Source of the DNA: UBA2897 sp036733925
Lineage (GTDB): Bacteria; Bacillota; Negativicutes; Selenomonadales; Selenomonadaceae
Assembly (NCBI GenBank): GCA_036733925.1
Contig: DAIMZO010000022.1
Location: 1-33,740 of the forward strand
DNA length: 33,740 bases
Direction: 5' to 3'
In this document: positions 16,546 to 25,788 of the stretch, one piece after another
Position numbering within the stretch: position 1 is the stretch's first letter
Layout of the letters: each line of letters starts with the position of its first letter
Program-made: the position numbers and the translations under genes
The notes under the pieces: generated by a model
The model's input: the letters and a program-made list of their open reading frames with translations, nothing else
Databases searched by the model: none
Told to the model about the DNA's origin: nothing

Positions 16546-17340
16546 ATGATGGATGATCGCGACTGGGCATCGTTCAAGCAGATGCTCAAGAAGAAGACGG
16601 AGATTGACCTAGACCTCTACAAGGAGCCGCAGATGAAGCGGCGCATCGGCAACCTCGTGAACCGCGGGCATTTCGACTCGTACACGGGGTATTTCCAGCA
16701 CGTCGTACAGGACAAGGACGAGTTCGCGTCATTCATCGAATACCTGACCATCAACGTCTCGGAGTTTTTCCGCACGCCGGAGAAGTTCGGCAAGCTCGAG
16801 ACGGACGTCATCCCGGATCTGCTGAAGCGCTCGCCGCGCCTCAACATCTGGAGCGCGGGCTGCTCGATCGGCGCGGAGCCGTACTCGCTCGAGATCATCC
16901 TGAAGGAGATGACGCCGGGGGTCAAGCACCGGATCCTCGCGACCGACCTCGACATCGAGATTCTCGCGAAGGCGAAGCGCGGCGTTTACACGGAGAACGA
17001 GATTAAGAGCATGTCGCGCGAGCGCCTCGCGAAGTATTTCGACCGGGTCGAGGGCGGCAAGTTCGCGGTGAAGCCGGAGATCAAGGAGGGCATCGAGTTC
17101 AAGCGGCACAACCTGCTGAAGGATCCCTTCGAGTCGGGCTTTGACCTGATCCTCTGCCGCAACGTCGTAATCTACTTCACCGAGCAGGCGAAAGACCAGC
17201 TCTACGCGAATTTCTTCAAGGCCCTGAAGCCGGGCGGCATCCTGTTCGTCGGCGCGACCGAGGCCATCCTGAACTTCCGGACGCTCGGCTACACGAGCTT
17301 CCAGCCGTTCTTCTATCAGAAGCCGCTGGACGCGAAATGA
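16546..17340 (+). CDS. cheR: CheR-type protein-glutamate methyltransferase
   Basis: CheR methylates glutamates on chemoreceptors using SAM. The 264 residues begin at ATG 16546 (ATG 16549 is equally possible) behind ACAGGAGGGG. The N-terminal helical CheR domain is followed by TINVSEFFR (68-76), the SAM-binding SAGCSIGAEPYSL (103-115) and CRNVVIYF. No other chemotaxis gene is in the window, so it is an orphan that may serve receptors encoded elsewhere. Upstream, a 7-bp GC stem (16495-16501 with 16507-16513) lies in the leader, without a T run. The 281 bp between hsp20 and cheR otherwise hold no gene I can support. It is followed at 49 bp by the adenylation-fold protein, same strand. Confidence 0.92.
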   Translation: MMDDRDWASFKQMLKKKTEIDLDLYKEPQMKRRIGNLVNRGHFDSYTGYFQHVVQDKDEFASFIEYLTINVSEFFRTPEKFGKLETDVIPDLLKRSPRLNIWSAGCSIGAEPYSLEIILKEMTPGVKHRILATDLDIEILAKAKRGVYTENEIKSMSRERLAKYFDRVEGGKFAVKPEIKEGIEFKRHNLLKDPFESGFDLILCRNVVIYFTEQAKDQLYANFFKALKPGGILFVGATEAILNFRTLGYTSFQPFFYQKPLDAK

Positions 17341-17389
17341 GTCGGCGCATGGGGGATGCTGATGATAGAACGATAGGAGTGCGACGCGC

Positions 17390-18361
17390 ATGATAGCGAG
17401 TCCGGACATAGAACAGATGGACGTGGCGGGCCTCCGGGCCCTGCAGCTCGAGCGCCTGCAGAAACAGCTGCGCTGGGCACAGGAAAAGAGCCGGCACTAC
17501 CAGCAGGCCTTTGCGCAGGCGGGCGTGGGATGGCAGGATCTCCATAGCCTCGACGACCTGCAGCGATTCCCGACGCTCGACGCAATCGCCCTGCGGCAGG
17601 TGGACGCGATGGATATCCTGACGCTGCCGCTGTCGCAGGTGCTGCGCGTGGGCTATGTCGGCGCGGAGATGCACCGCGTGATGAAGTTCTACACGGCGGG
17701 TGACGTCGCGAGGAACGTCGAGATGATGATGCGCGTCCTGCAGTCGGTCGGCGTGAACCAGACGACCATCGTCGGCCTCCCAATGCACGGCATGGACTCG
17801 CGCGGCGCGGATATCCAGTACGCGCTCGAGAACCTCGGCGCGACCGTCGTCGACCTCGGCCCGCAGGAGATGCAGGGCCGGGTGCTCGAGGCGATTCCCG
17901 TCGACCTGCTCGTGACGACGCCGCAGCTCGTCATGCAGCTCATCATCCAGCTGCAGACGGCGGGAAAGGACATCGGCGAGCAGGTCATAAGGAAAGTCCT
18001 CTGCCTCAACGACATGTCCATCCAGAACCCGATGCAGCGGCATATCGAGAACCGCCTGCAGGCGCATGTCTACAACCTCTACGCGCCGCCGGAGCTCGGC
18101 ATGGCCGGCATGCTCTACCCGTGCACGGAGCGGCAGGGGCAGCACATCCAGGAGGACTATTTCTGCCCGGAGATCCTTGCGTTCCACAGCGAGAAGCCGG
18201 TCGAGACGCCGGGGCAGATGGGCGAGCTCGTCGTGACCACCCTCGCGGCCGAGGCCATGCCGCTCATCCGCTACCGCACCGGCCAGGCCGTCCGCCTCGA
18301 GGAGGATTCCTGCGCCTGCGGCCGCACCTTCCGCCGCATCCTGACGCCGATGCTGATGTAG
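17390..18361 (+). CDS. Shortened phenylacetate-CoA ligase-like protein lacking ATP-site motifs
   Basis: The 323 residues align by eye along the N-terminal domain of PaaK-family adenylate-forming ligases: LERLQKQLRWAQEKSRHYQQ at the start, QHIQEDYFCPEI, GELVVTTL, AMPLIRYRTG and CACGRTFRRI near the end. The ATP-binding loop, normally SSGTTGKP before the VVGYT-like strand, is replaced by YVGAEMHRV (89-97). The YGLSE-type motif reads YAPPE (231-235). The ribose-binding Asp after RTG is Gln299. The mobile C-terminal domain (about 110 residues) is missing: the stop comes right after RRILTPMLM and an inverted-repeat element begins two bases later. So it is either a pseudoenzyme or a truncated relic. 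The frame is open and codon use is normal, which favours an expressed protein. Its cheR neighbour gives no metabolic clue. Confidence 0.7.
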   Translation: MIASPDIEQMDVAGLRALQLERLQKQLRWAQEKSRHYQQAFAQAGVGWQDLHSLDDLQRFPTLDAIALRQVDAMDILTLPLSQVLRVGYVGAEMHRVMKFYTAGDVARNVEMMMRVLQSVGVNQTTIVGLPMHGMDSRGADIQYALENLGATVVDLGPQEMQGRVLEAIPVDLLVTTPQLVMQLIIQLQTAGKDIGEQVIRKVLCLNDMSIQNPMQRHIENRLQAHVYNLYAPPELGMAGMLYPCTERQGQHIQEDYFCPEILAFHSEKPVETPGQMGELVVTTLAAEAMPLIRYRTGQAVRLEEDSCACGRTFRRILTPMLM

Positions 18362-18363
18362 TG

Positions 18364-18550
18364 ACAAAGCCTTCCCCGCAGGAAGGGGCACGAGTCCGAA
18401 GGACGAGCGTGCAAAGCTGACCGCGTAAGCGGTGGATGAGGTGTTGCCGCAAACGCTGATGTACATAGAGATGTTTATCCATCTCATTGCCAGCACCTCA
18501 TCCGGCTGCCCTGTCGGTCAGCCACCTTCCCCTTGGGGGAAGGCTTTTTG
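18364..18550. repeat. Interspersed inverted-repeat (MITE-like) element
   Basis: Outer arms AAAGCCTTCCCC (18366-18377) and GGGGAAGGCTTT (18536-18547) are perfect 12-bp inverted repeats, and inner arms GGATGAGGTG (18434-18443) and CACCTCATCC (18494-18503) are perfect 10-bp inverted repeats. Each arm can also fold alone. This form, AAGCCTTCCCC to GATGAGGTG, is one I know as a common interspersed repeat in Firmicute genomes. There is no ORF inside and no transposase. It starts directly after the stop of the PaaK-like gene and ends 20 bp before addB. Confidence 0.75.
18525..18549 (+). terminator. Terminator-like hairpin in the right arm of the repeat
   Basis: CCTTCCCC (18525-18532), loop TTG, GGGGAAGG (18536-18543), then C and five T (18545-18549). 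It would stop transcripts coming from cheR. It lies only 21 bp before the addB start and no promoter is visible in between, so it may attenuate addAB. Confidence 0.6.
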
Positions 18551-18570
18551 TATGGAAAGGGAGAGAAGCG

Positions 18571-21500
18571 ATGACTGCAAAACTGACGGCCCTGCTCGGG
18601 CGGAGCGGCTCGGGGAAGACGGCGGCGTGCCTGCGCGCGATGCGCGACCGCCTGCTCGCCGCTCCGGACGGCCCCGCGCTCGTGCTCATCACGCAGGAGC
18701 ACGAGGTCTATCAGGCCGAGCGGCGCCTCGCGGCCTGCATCCCGGAGGAGGCCGGCCGGGGGTACCTCCGGGCCTACGTCTTCGGCTTCCGGCGCCTCTC
18801 CGAGCACGTCCTGCAGGAGACGGGCGGAGCGGCCCTTCCGCGCATCACAGACATCGGCCGCCGCCTGCTCCTCCGCCGCGTGCTCGAGCGCCGGCAGAAA
18901 GACCTGACCATCTTCGCGCGCGCCGCGCGGCAGCACGGCTTCGGCGAGGAGCTCGCGGGCATTATCCGGGAATGCAAGAGCTACGGCCTGACCGCAGACG
19001 CCCTGCGGGAGATTGGCGAGCAGGTGAAGGATCCGCGCCTCACGGGCAAGCTCCGCGATATGGCGCTTCTTTTGCGTGACTTCGAGGCCGAGATGGTTGG
19101 CAAAGCCGCGGACAGCGAGGACCGGCTGCAGGCCTTTGCCGCGCACATCCCCGAGTCCCATCTGCTCCGCGGCGCGGAAATCTGGATCGACGGCTTCACG
19201 TTCTTCAACCCGCAGGAGCGCGCCGTGCTCGAGGCGCTCCTTGATGTGGCCGCGGCCGTGCACGTGACCTTCTCGATGGATCCTGACCTCGACAGCCCCC
19301 AAAATGTCCGCGAGAGCGGACTTTTTCATCGCGCGTATCAGACGTTCCTGGATCTTGGCGCGCTCGCGAAGCGGGAGGGCACCGTCCTGCACGTCGGCCG
19401 CCTGACGGGGAGTCACCGGAGCGCCACAGCGGCGCTCGCCCATATCGAGCGGGAGCTCTTCCATTTCCCGCAGCGCGCGCTCGAGGGGGCGGCGGATGGC
19501 GTGCAGATTGTCGAGGCCGCGAACCCGCGCCTTGAGACCGAGGCCGTCGCGGCCGACATCCTGCGCCTGCTGCGCGGCGGCTGTCCTGCGTCCGGCATCG
19601 GCGTGCTCGTGCGCGACGAGGAGACCTACATGGGCCTCCTGCGGCGGACATTCCATCTCTACGGCATTCCTTTCTATATGGACAGCAAGCGTGCGGGCAT
19701 CCACCATCCGCTCGCGGAGCTCCTGCGCTCCGTGTTCGACGCGCTGCGCGGCTGGCGGCCCGAGGCCGTCTTCCGCTGCCTGCGTACGGGCTTCTGGCCC
19801 TTGATGCCCGAGGAAATCGACCAGCTAGAGAACTACGTGCTCGCCTACGGCATCCGCGGCGAGAAGCGCTGGACGCGCGAGGAGCCCTGGGACTGGCACC
19901 GCCAGCACGACCTCGAGAGCGATGAGATCACGGATGAGCAGAAAGAGCAGCTCGCGCAGATCGACTACTGGCGGCGCACGGCCGCCGCACCGCTCGAGGA
20001 ACTCGCCAGATCCCTCCGCGGCGCACAGAACGCACGCGAGCAGACCGCCGCGCTCTACGCATTCCTCGAGGCGCTCGAGGTGCCCGCGCATCTCGCGGAG
20101 TGGGAACGTCTCGCGCGCGAGGAGGGGCGGCAGGACGATGCGGCCGAGCATCAGAAGATCTGGGGCGACCTCATCGAGCTTTTCGACCAGTTCGTCGCGG
20201 TCAGCGGCGAGGAGAAGCTGTCGCTGCGCGACTACGCGGACATCCTTTCGGACGGGCTCGACGGCATGCAGCTCGCGATGATTCCGCCGGGGCTCGACCA
20301 CGTGACGATTGCGCCCTTTGACCAGAACAGCCTTGCGGGCGCGTGCGCCATCTACATCGTCGGGGCCGTCGAGGGCGTCATGCCGCGCAAAGTCCTTGAG
20401 CAGGGGCTCCTGACGGACGCCGACCGGCTGCACCTGCGCGAGATGGGCGTCGAGCTCTCGGGCGGCGGCATCGAGCGCAGCTATGGCGAAAACGCCTTGC
20501 TCTACCACGGCTTCACCGAGGCGCGCGACTATCTCTGGGTGTCGTACGCGCTCGCGGACAGCGAGGGCAAGGAACAGCGCCCTTCAAGCCTCATCGGGCG
20601 TCTCCACCGCATCCTGCCCGACGCCCCGTTCCGCAGCATCCCGCTCCGGCTGACCGGGGACGAGACTCTCGTGCGCGCCGCGGCCCCGTACCCGGCCCTC
20701 AGCGCGATGACCACGGCACTCTGCGCCCTCCGCGAGGGGCGCGCGATCGCGCCGTTCTGGCGCGACGTCTACAACCTGTTCCAGACGGGGGAGGTGCCCG
20801 GTACAGAGGACGCCTTTCGCCTGTCGCTCGCGGGCCTTTTCGCGGGCGGCCACGAAAGGCAGATTCCGGTCGCGCTCGCGCGCGAGCTCTATGCGAAGTC
20901 CGGCCGCCTGCGCGGCAGCGTCACGCGCTTCGAGGCGTTCCGCAAATGCCCGTTCCAGCATTTCGCGAAATATGGGCTGAAGCTCGGCGAGCGCGAGGAG
21001 TTCCGCTATCAGGCGCTCGACCTCGGCGTGCTGCTGCACGGCATCCTGAAGGAGTTCGGCGAGCGTCTCGCGGCCGGGCACCGCATGTGGCGCGACGTGG
21101 GCGACGAGGAGACGCACGCGCTCGTCTACGAAATCCTCGGGCGCCTCGCGCCGCGCCTCCGCGGTCAGCTCATGTTCAGCACGGCCTCTTACCAGCACCT
21201 GCTCGAGCGCATCGCGCGCACCGCCGAGCGCTCCATCCACCGTCTCATCGCGCTCGACAAAGTCAGCCATTTCCATCCGGCCGCGTTCGAGACCGCGTTC
21301 GGCCCCGGCGGCGCGGCTATGCCGCCGCTCAGCGCCGACCTCGACGGCACGAAGCTCGAGGTTGTCGGGCAGATCGACCGTATCGATCAATCCGAAAGCG
21401 GCCGCTACTTCCTGATCTATGACTACAAGACGGGTGGCGCGGCAATCAACCTGCTCGAGGTCTACTACGGCCTGCGCCTGCAGCTCCTGACCTACTTGCT

Positions 21501-22011
21501 CGTCGTGAGCCAGGCGAGGAAAAAGGACGGCGCACTGCCTGCCGGCATGCTCTACTGCTTCCTGCGCTACGAGCTGCTGAACGCCGACACGAGGCTCACG
21601 CCCGAGCAGGCCGAGAAAGAACTGCAGAAAAAGCTGCAGATGCCGGGCTGGGTCCTCGCGGACGCAGACGTGATCAAGGCCATCGACGAGACGCTCACGT
21701 TCCTGCCCATCTCAGTCAACAAAGACGGCTCCCTCAACAAGAACTCGCGCGCGCATGTCAAGACCGCCGAGGAGTTCCAGACCCTCCTCAACTACGTCCA
21801 CGTGCTCCTCGAGGACACCGGCCGCCGCATCCTGCAAGGCGAGATGCAGGCGAGCCCTTACCGGCTGAAAGAAGACAACACGGCCTGCAAATACTGCCCA
21901 TACAAAGACCTCTGCGGCTTCGACCCCGCCCAGGGCAGCGCCTACCGCGACCTCTCCAAGACCGACGACGCAGAACTCATGCGGCAGATCCAGCATCAGA
22001 TAGAACAGTGA
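18571..22011 (+). CDS. addB: ATP-dependent helicase/nuclease subunit AddB
   Basis: AddB is the second subunit of the AddAB helicase-nuclease that resects double-strand breaks for recombination, the Firmicute counterpart of RecBCD. From ATG 18571, behind GGAAAGGGAG, it has 1146 residues. The upstream in-frame extension to 18487 runs through the repeat element and is rejected. Walker A GRSGSGKT is at 10-17. The nuclease motif DYKTG begins at D951. The iron-sulphur staple typical of AddB is complete: C793 in FRKCPFQHF and C1106, C1109, C1115 in CKYCPYKDLC. The addA start follows 16 bp after the stop. Confidence 0.95.
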   Translation: MTAKLTALLGRSGSGKTAACLRAMRDRLLAAPDGPALVLITQEHEVYQAERRLAACIPEEAGRGYLRAYVFGFRRLSEHVLQETGGAALPRITDIGRRLLLRRVLERRQKDLTIFARAARQHGFGEELAGIIRECKSYGLTADALREIGEQVKDPRLTGKLRDMALLLRDFEAEMVGKAADSEDRLQAFAAHIPESHLLRGAEIWIDGFTFFNPQERAVLEALLDVAAAVHVTFSMDPDLDSPQNVRESGLFHRAYQTFLDLGALAKREGTVLHVGRLTGSHRSATAALAHIERELFHFPQRALEGAADGVQIVEAANPRLETEAVAADILRLLRGGCPASGIGVLVRDEETYMGLLRRTFHLYGIPFYMDSKRAGIHHPLAELLRSVFDALRGWRPEAVFRCLRTGFWPLMPEEIDQLENYVLAYGIRGEKRWTREEPWDWHRQHDLESDEITDEQKEQLAQIDYWRRTAAAPLEELARSLRGAQNAREQTAALYAFLEALEVPAHLAEWERLAREEGRQDDAAEHQKIWGDLIELFDQFVAVSGEEKLSLRDYADILSDGLDGMQLAMIPPGLDHVTIAPFDQNSLAGACAIYIVGAVEGVMPRKVLEQGLLTDADRLHLREMGVELSGGGIERSYGENALLYHGFTEARDYLWVSYALADSEGKEQRPSSLIGRLHRILPDAPFRSIPLRLTGDETLVRAAAPYPALSAMTTALCALREGRAIAPFWRDVYNLFQTGEVPGTEDAFRLSLAGLFAGGHERQIPVALARELYAKSGRLRGSVTRFEAFRKCPFQHFAKYGLKLGEREEFRYQALDLGVLLHGILKEFGERLAAGHRMWRDVGDEETHALVYEILGRLAPRLRGQLMFSTASYQHLLERIARTAERSIHRLIALDKVSHFHPAAFETAFGPGGAAMPPLSADLDGTKLEVVGQIDRIDQSESGRYFLIYDYKTGGAAINLLEVYYGLRLQLLTYLLVVSQARKKDGALPAGMLYCFLRYELLNADTRLTPEQAEKELQKKLQMPGWVLADADVIKAIDETLTFLPISVNKDGSLNKNSRAHVKTAEEFQTLLNYVHVLLEDTGRRILQGEMQASPYRLKEDNTACKYCPYKDLCGFDPAQGSAYRDLSKTDDAELMRQIQHQIEQ

Positions 22012-22027
22012 GAAAGGAGCCGGGCAA

Positions 22028-25000
22028 ATGGCTTGGACAGACGAACAACAGGCGGCAATGGATACGCGCGGGAAGAACATCCTCGTCGCGGCGGCGGCGG
22101 GTTCCGGCAAGACGGCGGTGCTCGTCGAGCGCATCCTGCGCGAGATCCTCTCGGGCGCGGTCGACGTCGACCGCCTGCTCGTGCTGACCTTCACGAACGC
22201 AGCCGCCGCCGAGATGCGCGAACGCATCGGCCTCGCGTTGCAGGACCGCCTCGAGAGCGCGACGGACGCGCAGGAAATTGCGCGCCTCGAGCGGCAGCTC
22301 ATCCTGCTCTCGGGCGCCTCCATCTCGACTTTCCACTCGTTCTGCCAGCGCATCATCCGGCAGAACATCGACGCGGTCGACATCGACCCGCGCTTCCGTC
22401 TCGCAAGTGAGCAGGAGATGACCCTGCTCCGGCAGGACGCCCTTGACCGCGTGCTTGAGACGCAATACGAGGCCGGCGAGCCTGCTTTCCTGCATTTCGT
22501 CGACGCCTACGGCGACGACAAGGGCGACGAGCAGGTAAAGGAGATCCTGCTCTCCGTCACGCGCTTCGCGCTCGCGCAGCCTTTCCCGGAGATCTGGCTC
22601 GACCGCCAGCCTGCCGCCTACGAGCAGGGCGCTTCGGGCACCCCTTGGCAGAACCCTTGGCTCCGCGCGGCCCGCGGGCGAGTCCTGCGCCTGCTCGCGG
22701 ACGCGCTCTACGAGGCTGAGCAGGCACAGGACGCCGCCACATCATCCGGGAGCGACGGCTATACGCTCGCGGCGAGTGAAATCGCGCGCGACATCCGGGC
22801 CATCCAGACGGCTGTCGAGGACGAGGCCGACTATGCGCTTGTGCAGGAGAGCCTCACGCATTTCACGACGCCGAGCATGTCCTCGAAGCCTTACGCCGAC
22901 CGCAAGGCGGATTCGGCGATGAAAGATGCGTTCAAGGCGCATCGCGAGCAGGCGAAGAAAGATATCGAGGCGGCGGCCGCCTTTTTTGCGCAGGACGCGG
23001 AGGCCATGCGGCAGGATCTCGTCGACGGCGCGGCCGTCATCCGCGAGCTCGTCGCGCTCGTCAAGGCGTTCTACGCCGAGCTGCAGGCATCGAAAAAGGA
23101 GAAGAATGTCGCAGACTTTGGTGACCTCGAGCATTTCGCGCTCGAACTGCTGACGGACGGCATGGACGCGGACGGGCATCCCCAGCCGTCGCCGGCCGCG
23201 CTCGCCCTGCAGGAGAAATATCAGGAGGTCATGGTCGACGAGTATCAGGACACGAACGGCGTGCAGGAGGCCATCCTCCAGCTCGTGCGCCGCGCGGACG
23301 AGCCGAATCTTTTCACCGTCGGTGACGTGAAGCAGAGCATCTACCGCTTCCGCCTCGCAGATCCGAGCCTGTTCCAGCAGAAGCAGAAGACCTATCCGCA
23401 GCTCGGGGCGGACTACGCGCTGCTGCACCTGCGCCGGAACTTCCGCAGCCGCGCGCACATCCTCGACTCCATCAACGCGCTGTTCGGGCAGCTCATGAAT
23501 GAGGAGACCATGGAGATCGGCTACGACGCCGACGAGGCGCTCTACCCGGGCCTCGACTACCCGGAGCCCGCAGACGGCGCGCCGACCCTCGACGGCCCCG
23601 TGGAACTTGCCTGGGTCGACACGGGAGACTCCGCGCCGGACGGCATCGAGGCGGAGGCCCTTTATGCCGCCAAACACATCCACGAACTGATGGCCTCCGG
23701 CACGCAGGTCTACGACAAGCACGCAAAGGGCTACCGTCCCATCGCCTACCGCGATATCGTGATCCTGCTGCGCACCGTCAGCGGCAAGGCGCAGACCGTG
23801 CTTGAGGCGCTCCGCGCGGTGGACATCCCGGCCTACGCGGACATCGACACGGGCTATTTTGAGGCGCAGGAGATCCGCGTCGTGCTCGCGCTCCTCACCT
23901 GCCTCGACAACGTGCGGCAGGACATTCCGCTCGCGGCCGTCATGGCCTCGCCAATCGGCGGCTTCTCCATGCAGGAGATTGCGCGGATCCGCCTCGCGAG
24001 CGACACGGGCGACCTCTACGCGGCCCTGCTCGCGGCGATGGAGCCCGAGCCCACGAAGAAAATGACGAAAGCCCTCGCGGAGAAGGCGGCGGACTTCCAG
24101 ACGCGCGTTGCTCGCTGGCGGCGCATGGCCCGCGAGAAATCCGTGCCAGACCTTCTCTGGTTGCTCTACGCCGAGACCGGCTATTACAACTACGTCGGCG
24201 GCCTGTCTGGCGGCCTCCTGCGGCAGGCGAACCTCCGCATGCTCGCCGACCGCGCGGCCGACTACGAGCACACGAACTACCGCGGCCTCTACCGGTTCCT
24301 CAGGTACATCGACAACTTGCGCAAGGCGGAAACCGACCTTTCGGCGGCCCGCACGCTCGGCGCCGGCGAGAACGTCGTGCGCATCATGAGCATCCACAAG
24401 AGCAAGGGCCTCGAGTTTCCCGTCGTGTTCCTGCTCGACATCGACAAGGGCTTCAACCTCTCCGACGCGACGGGCCGGCTGTTCCAGCTGCACCGCACGC
24501 TCGGCATTGGGGCGCGCCTCGTCGACACGGAGACCGCGCAGCGCTACAAGACCCTGCCGTGGAAAGCCATCTCCGCCGCCGAGACCGCCGAGAGCAAGGC
24601 CGAGGAGCTCCGCGTGCTCTACGTCGCGCTGACCCGCGCGCGCGAAAAGCTCATCCTCGTCACCGCGGCCCCCGCGGACAAATTCGAGAAAAACATCGAA
24701 AAATGGGCCGCCGCCTGCGACGCGACAGGGGAGAATCTGCCCCCGTCGATGGTCGAACGCGCCGGCTCCTACCTCCACTGGATTCTGATGGCCCTGCTGC
24801 GCCTGCCGGACGGAAAGCCCCTCCGCGAGCTCGCCGGCCTCCCTCTGGGCGATATGCTCGTCATGCCCCAGTACGGGCAGGCCGCATTCAAAGTCCAGCG
24901 CATCGGGGCAGGGGAACTCTCGCTCTCTGCCATCCCCGAAGGCGAGAAGAACGCCGCCGCCGAGACCCTCGACGCCGTGCGCCATGGCAAGCCCCTGCCG

Positions 25001-25744
25001 TCGAGCGAGACAGAAGGCGAGGTACGCGCCATCCTCACCTGGCACTACGATGCCCGCGGCCTCGAGCGCGTCCCCGCCAAACTCTCCGTCACCGAACTCA
25101 AACGCCGCCAAGACGAACGCGACCTCACTGCCATGTCGATTACGGCCCTGCACGAAGCGGAGGGGAAGGGTGCGGAGCAGCCAGAGGGGATATACGCGGC
25201 GCGGCCCCGCTTCCTGCAGGAACACGCGCGCCGTACCGGCACCGAGTACGGCACCATCCTCCACAGCGTTCTCCAGCACATCAATCTGCATGCCGATATC
25301 ACCGCGCGGGATCTCGCGGCCCAGCTCGACGAGATGGTGCGCCGCGAGATCCTGACCGCCGCCGACCGCCGCATCGTCCCCGTCCGGCGCATCGAGACCT
25401 TCCTCGCGTCCCCCATCGGCGCGCGCATGCGCCATGCGAAAAAAGTCTGGCGCGAGAAGCCCTTCTGCTGCCTGTTCCCGGCCAAGCGCTTCTACCCGGA
25501 CATCGAGGATGACACAGCCGAGATCTTCATGCAGGGCGTCCTCGACGTCCTCTTCGAGGACGAGGACGGCCGCCTCGTCCTGCTCGACTACAAGACCGAC
25601 CGCGACCCAGACCCCGCCCACGCGCGCAGCCGCCACGCCCTTCAGATCACCCTCTACCGCGAGGCCGCCTCCCGCATCCTCTGCCGCCCCATCGACGAGG
25701 CCTACCTCTACCTCCTCAGTTCCTCCCAGCTCGTCGAGATGTAA
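22028..25744 (+). CDS. addA: ATP-dependent helicase/nuclease subunit AddA
   Basis: AddA is the UvrD-like 3'-5' helicase and nuclease partner of AddB. The 1238 residues start at ATG 22028 behind AGAAAGGAG. Motifs seen: Walker A AAAGSGKT (22-29), FTNAAAAEMRERI (motif Ia), VDEYQDTN near 403 (Walker B), GDVKQSIYRFR (motif III), MSIHKSKGLEFPVVF (motif V), LYVALTRAREKL (motif VI) and the C-terminal nuclease motif DYKTDR from D1187. Length fits the family. A 13-bp bidirectional terminator follows two bases after the stop. Confidence 0.97.
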   Translation: MAWTDEQQAAMDTRGKNILVAAAAGSGKTAVLVERILREILSGAVDVDRLLVLTFTNAAAAEMRERIGLALQDRLESATDAQEIARLERQLILLSGASISTFHSFCQRIIRQNIDAVDIDPRFRLASEQEMTLLRQDALDRVLETQYEAGEPAFLHFVDAYGDDKGDEQVKEILLSVTRFALAQPFPEIWLDRQPAAYEQGASGTPWQNPWLRAARGRVLRLLADALYEAEQAQDAATSSGSDGYTLAASEIARDIRAIQTAVEDEADYALVQESLTHFTTPSMSSKPYADRKADSAMKDAFKAHREQAKKDIEAAAAFFAQDAEAMRQDLVDGAAVIRELVALVKAFYAELQASKKEKNVADFGDLEHFALELLTDGMDADGHPQPSPAALALQEKYQEVMVDEYQDTNGVQEAILQLVRRADEPNLFTVGDVKQSIYRFRLADPSLFQQKQKTYPQLGADYALLHLRRNFRSRAHILDSINALFGQLMNEETMEIGYDADEALYPGLDYPEPADGAPTLDGPVELAWVDTGDSAPDGIEAEALYAAKHIHELMASGTQVYDKHAKGYRPIAYRDIVILLRTVSGKAQTVLEALRAVDIPAYADIDTGYFEAQEIRVVLALLTCLDNVRQDIPLAAVMASPIGGFSMQEIARIRLASDTGDLYAALLAAMEPEPTKKMTKALAEKAADFQTRVARWRRMAREKSVPDLLWLLYAETGYYNYVGGLSGGLLRQANLRMLADRAADYEHTNYRGLYRFLRYIDNLRKAETDLSAARTLGAGENVVRIMSIHKSKGLEFPVVFLLDIDKGFNLSDATGRLFQLHRTLGIGARLVDTETAQRYKTLPWKAISAAETAESKAEELRVLYVALTRAREKLILVTAAPADKFEKNIEKWAAACDATGENLPPSMVERAGSYLHWILMALLRLPDGKPLRELAGLPLGDMLVMPQYGQAAFKVQRIGAGELSLSAIPEGEKNAAAETLDAVRHGKPLPSSETEGEVRAILTWHYDARGLERVPAKLSVTELKRRQDERDLTAMSITALHEAEGKGAEQPEGIYAARPRFLQEHARRTGTEYGTILHSVLQHINLHADITARDLAAQLDEMVRREILTAADRRIVPVRRIETFLASPIGARMRHAKKVWREKPFCCLFPAKRFYPDIEDDTAEIFMQGVLDVLFEDEDGRLVLLDYKTDRDPDPAHARSRHALQITLYREAASRILCRPIDEAYLYLLSSSQLVEM

Positions 25745-25745
25745 A

Positions 25746-25776
25746 AAAAGGGATGATGCCATGCATCATCCCTTTT
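25746..25776. terminator. Bidirectional terminator between addA and the leftward repeat protein
   Basis: AAAAGGGATGATG (25746-25758) pairs perfectly with CATCATCCCTTTT (25764-25776) with a 5-base loop. The 3' end is T-rich on the + strand, and because the stem begins with a run of A from 25743 the - strand product also ends in U. It serves convergent genes on both sides. Confidence 0.85.
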
Positions 25777-25788
25777 GGCGTACGCGCC

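Noticed and set aside
18487..18570. N-terminal extension of AddB through the repeat element
   Set aside because: The extension is translated repeat sequence; AddB proteins begin just before the Walker A motif, as at 18571.
22742..25762. Very long reverse-strand open frame (about 1000 codons) opposite addA
   Set aside because: addA carries every helicase and nuclease motif in the + frame; the reverse frame is a third-position GC artefact.
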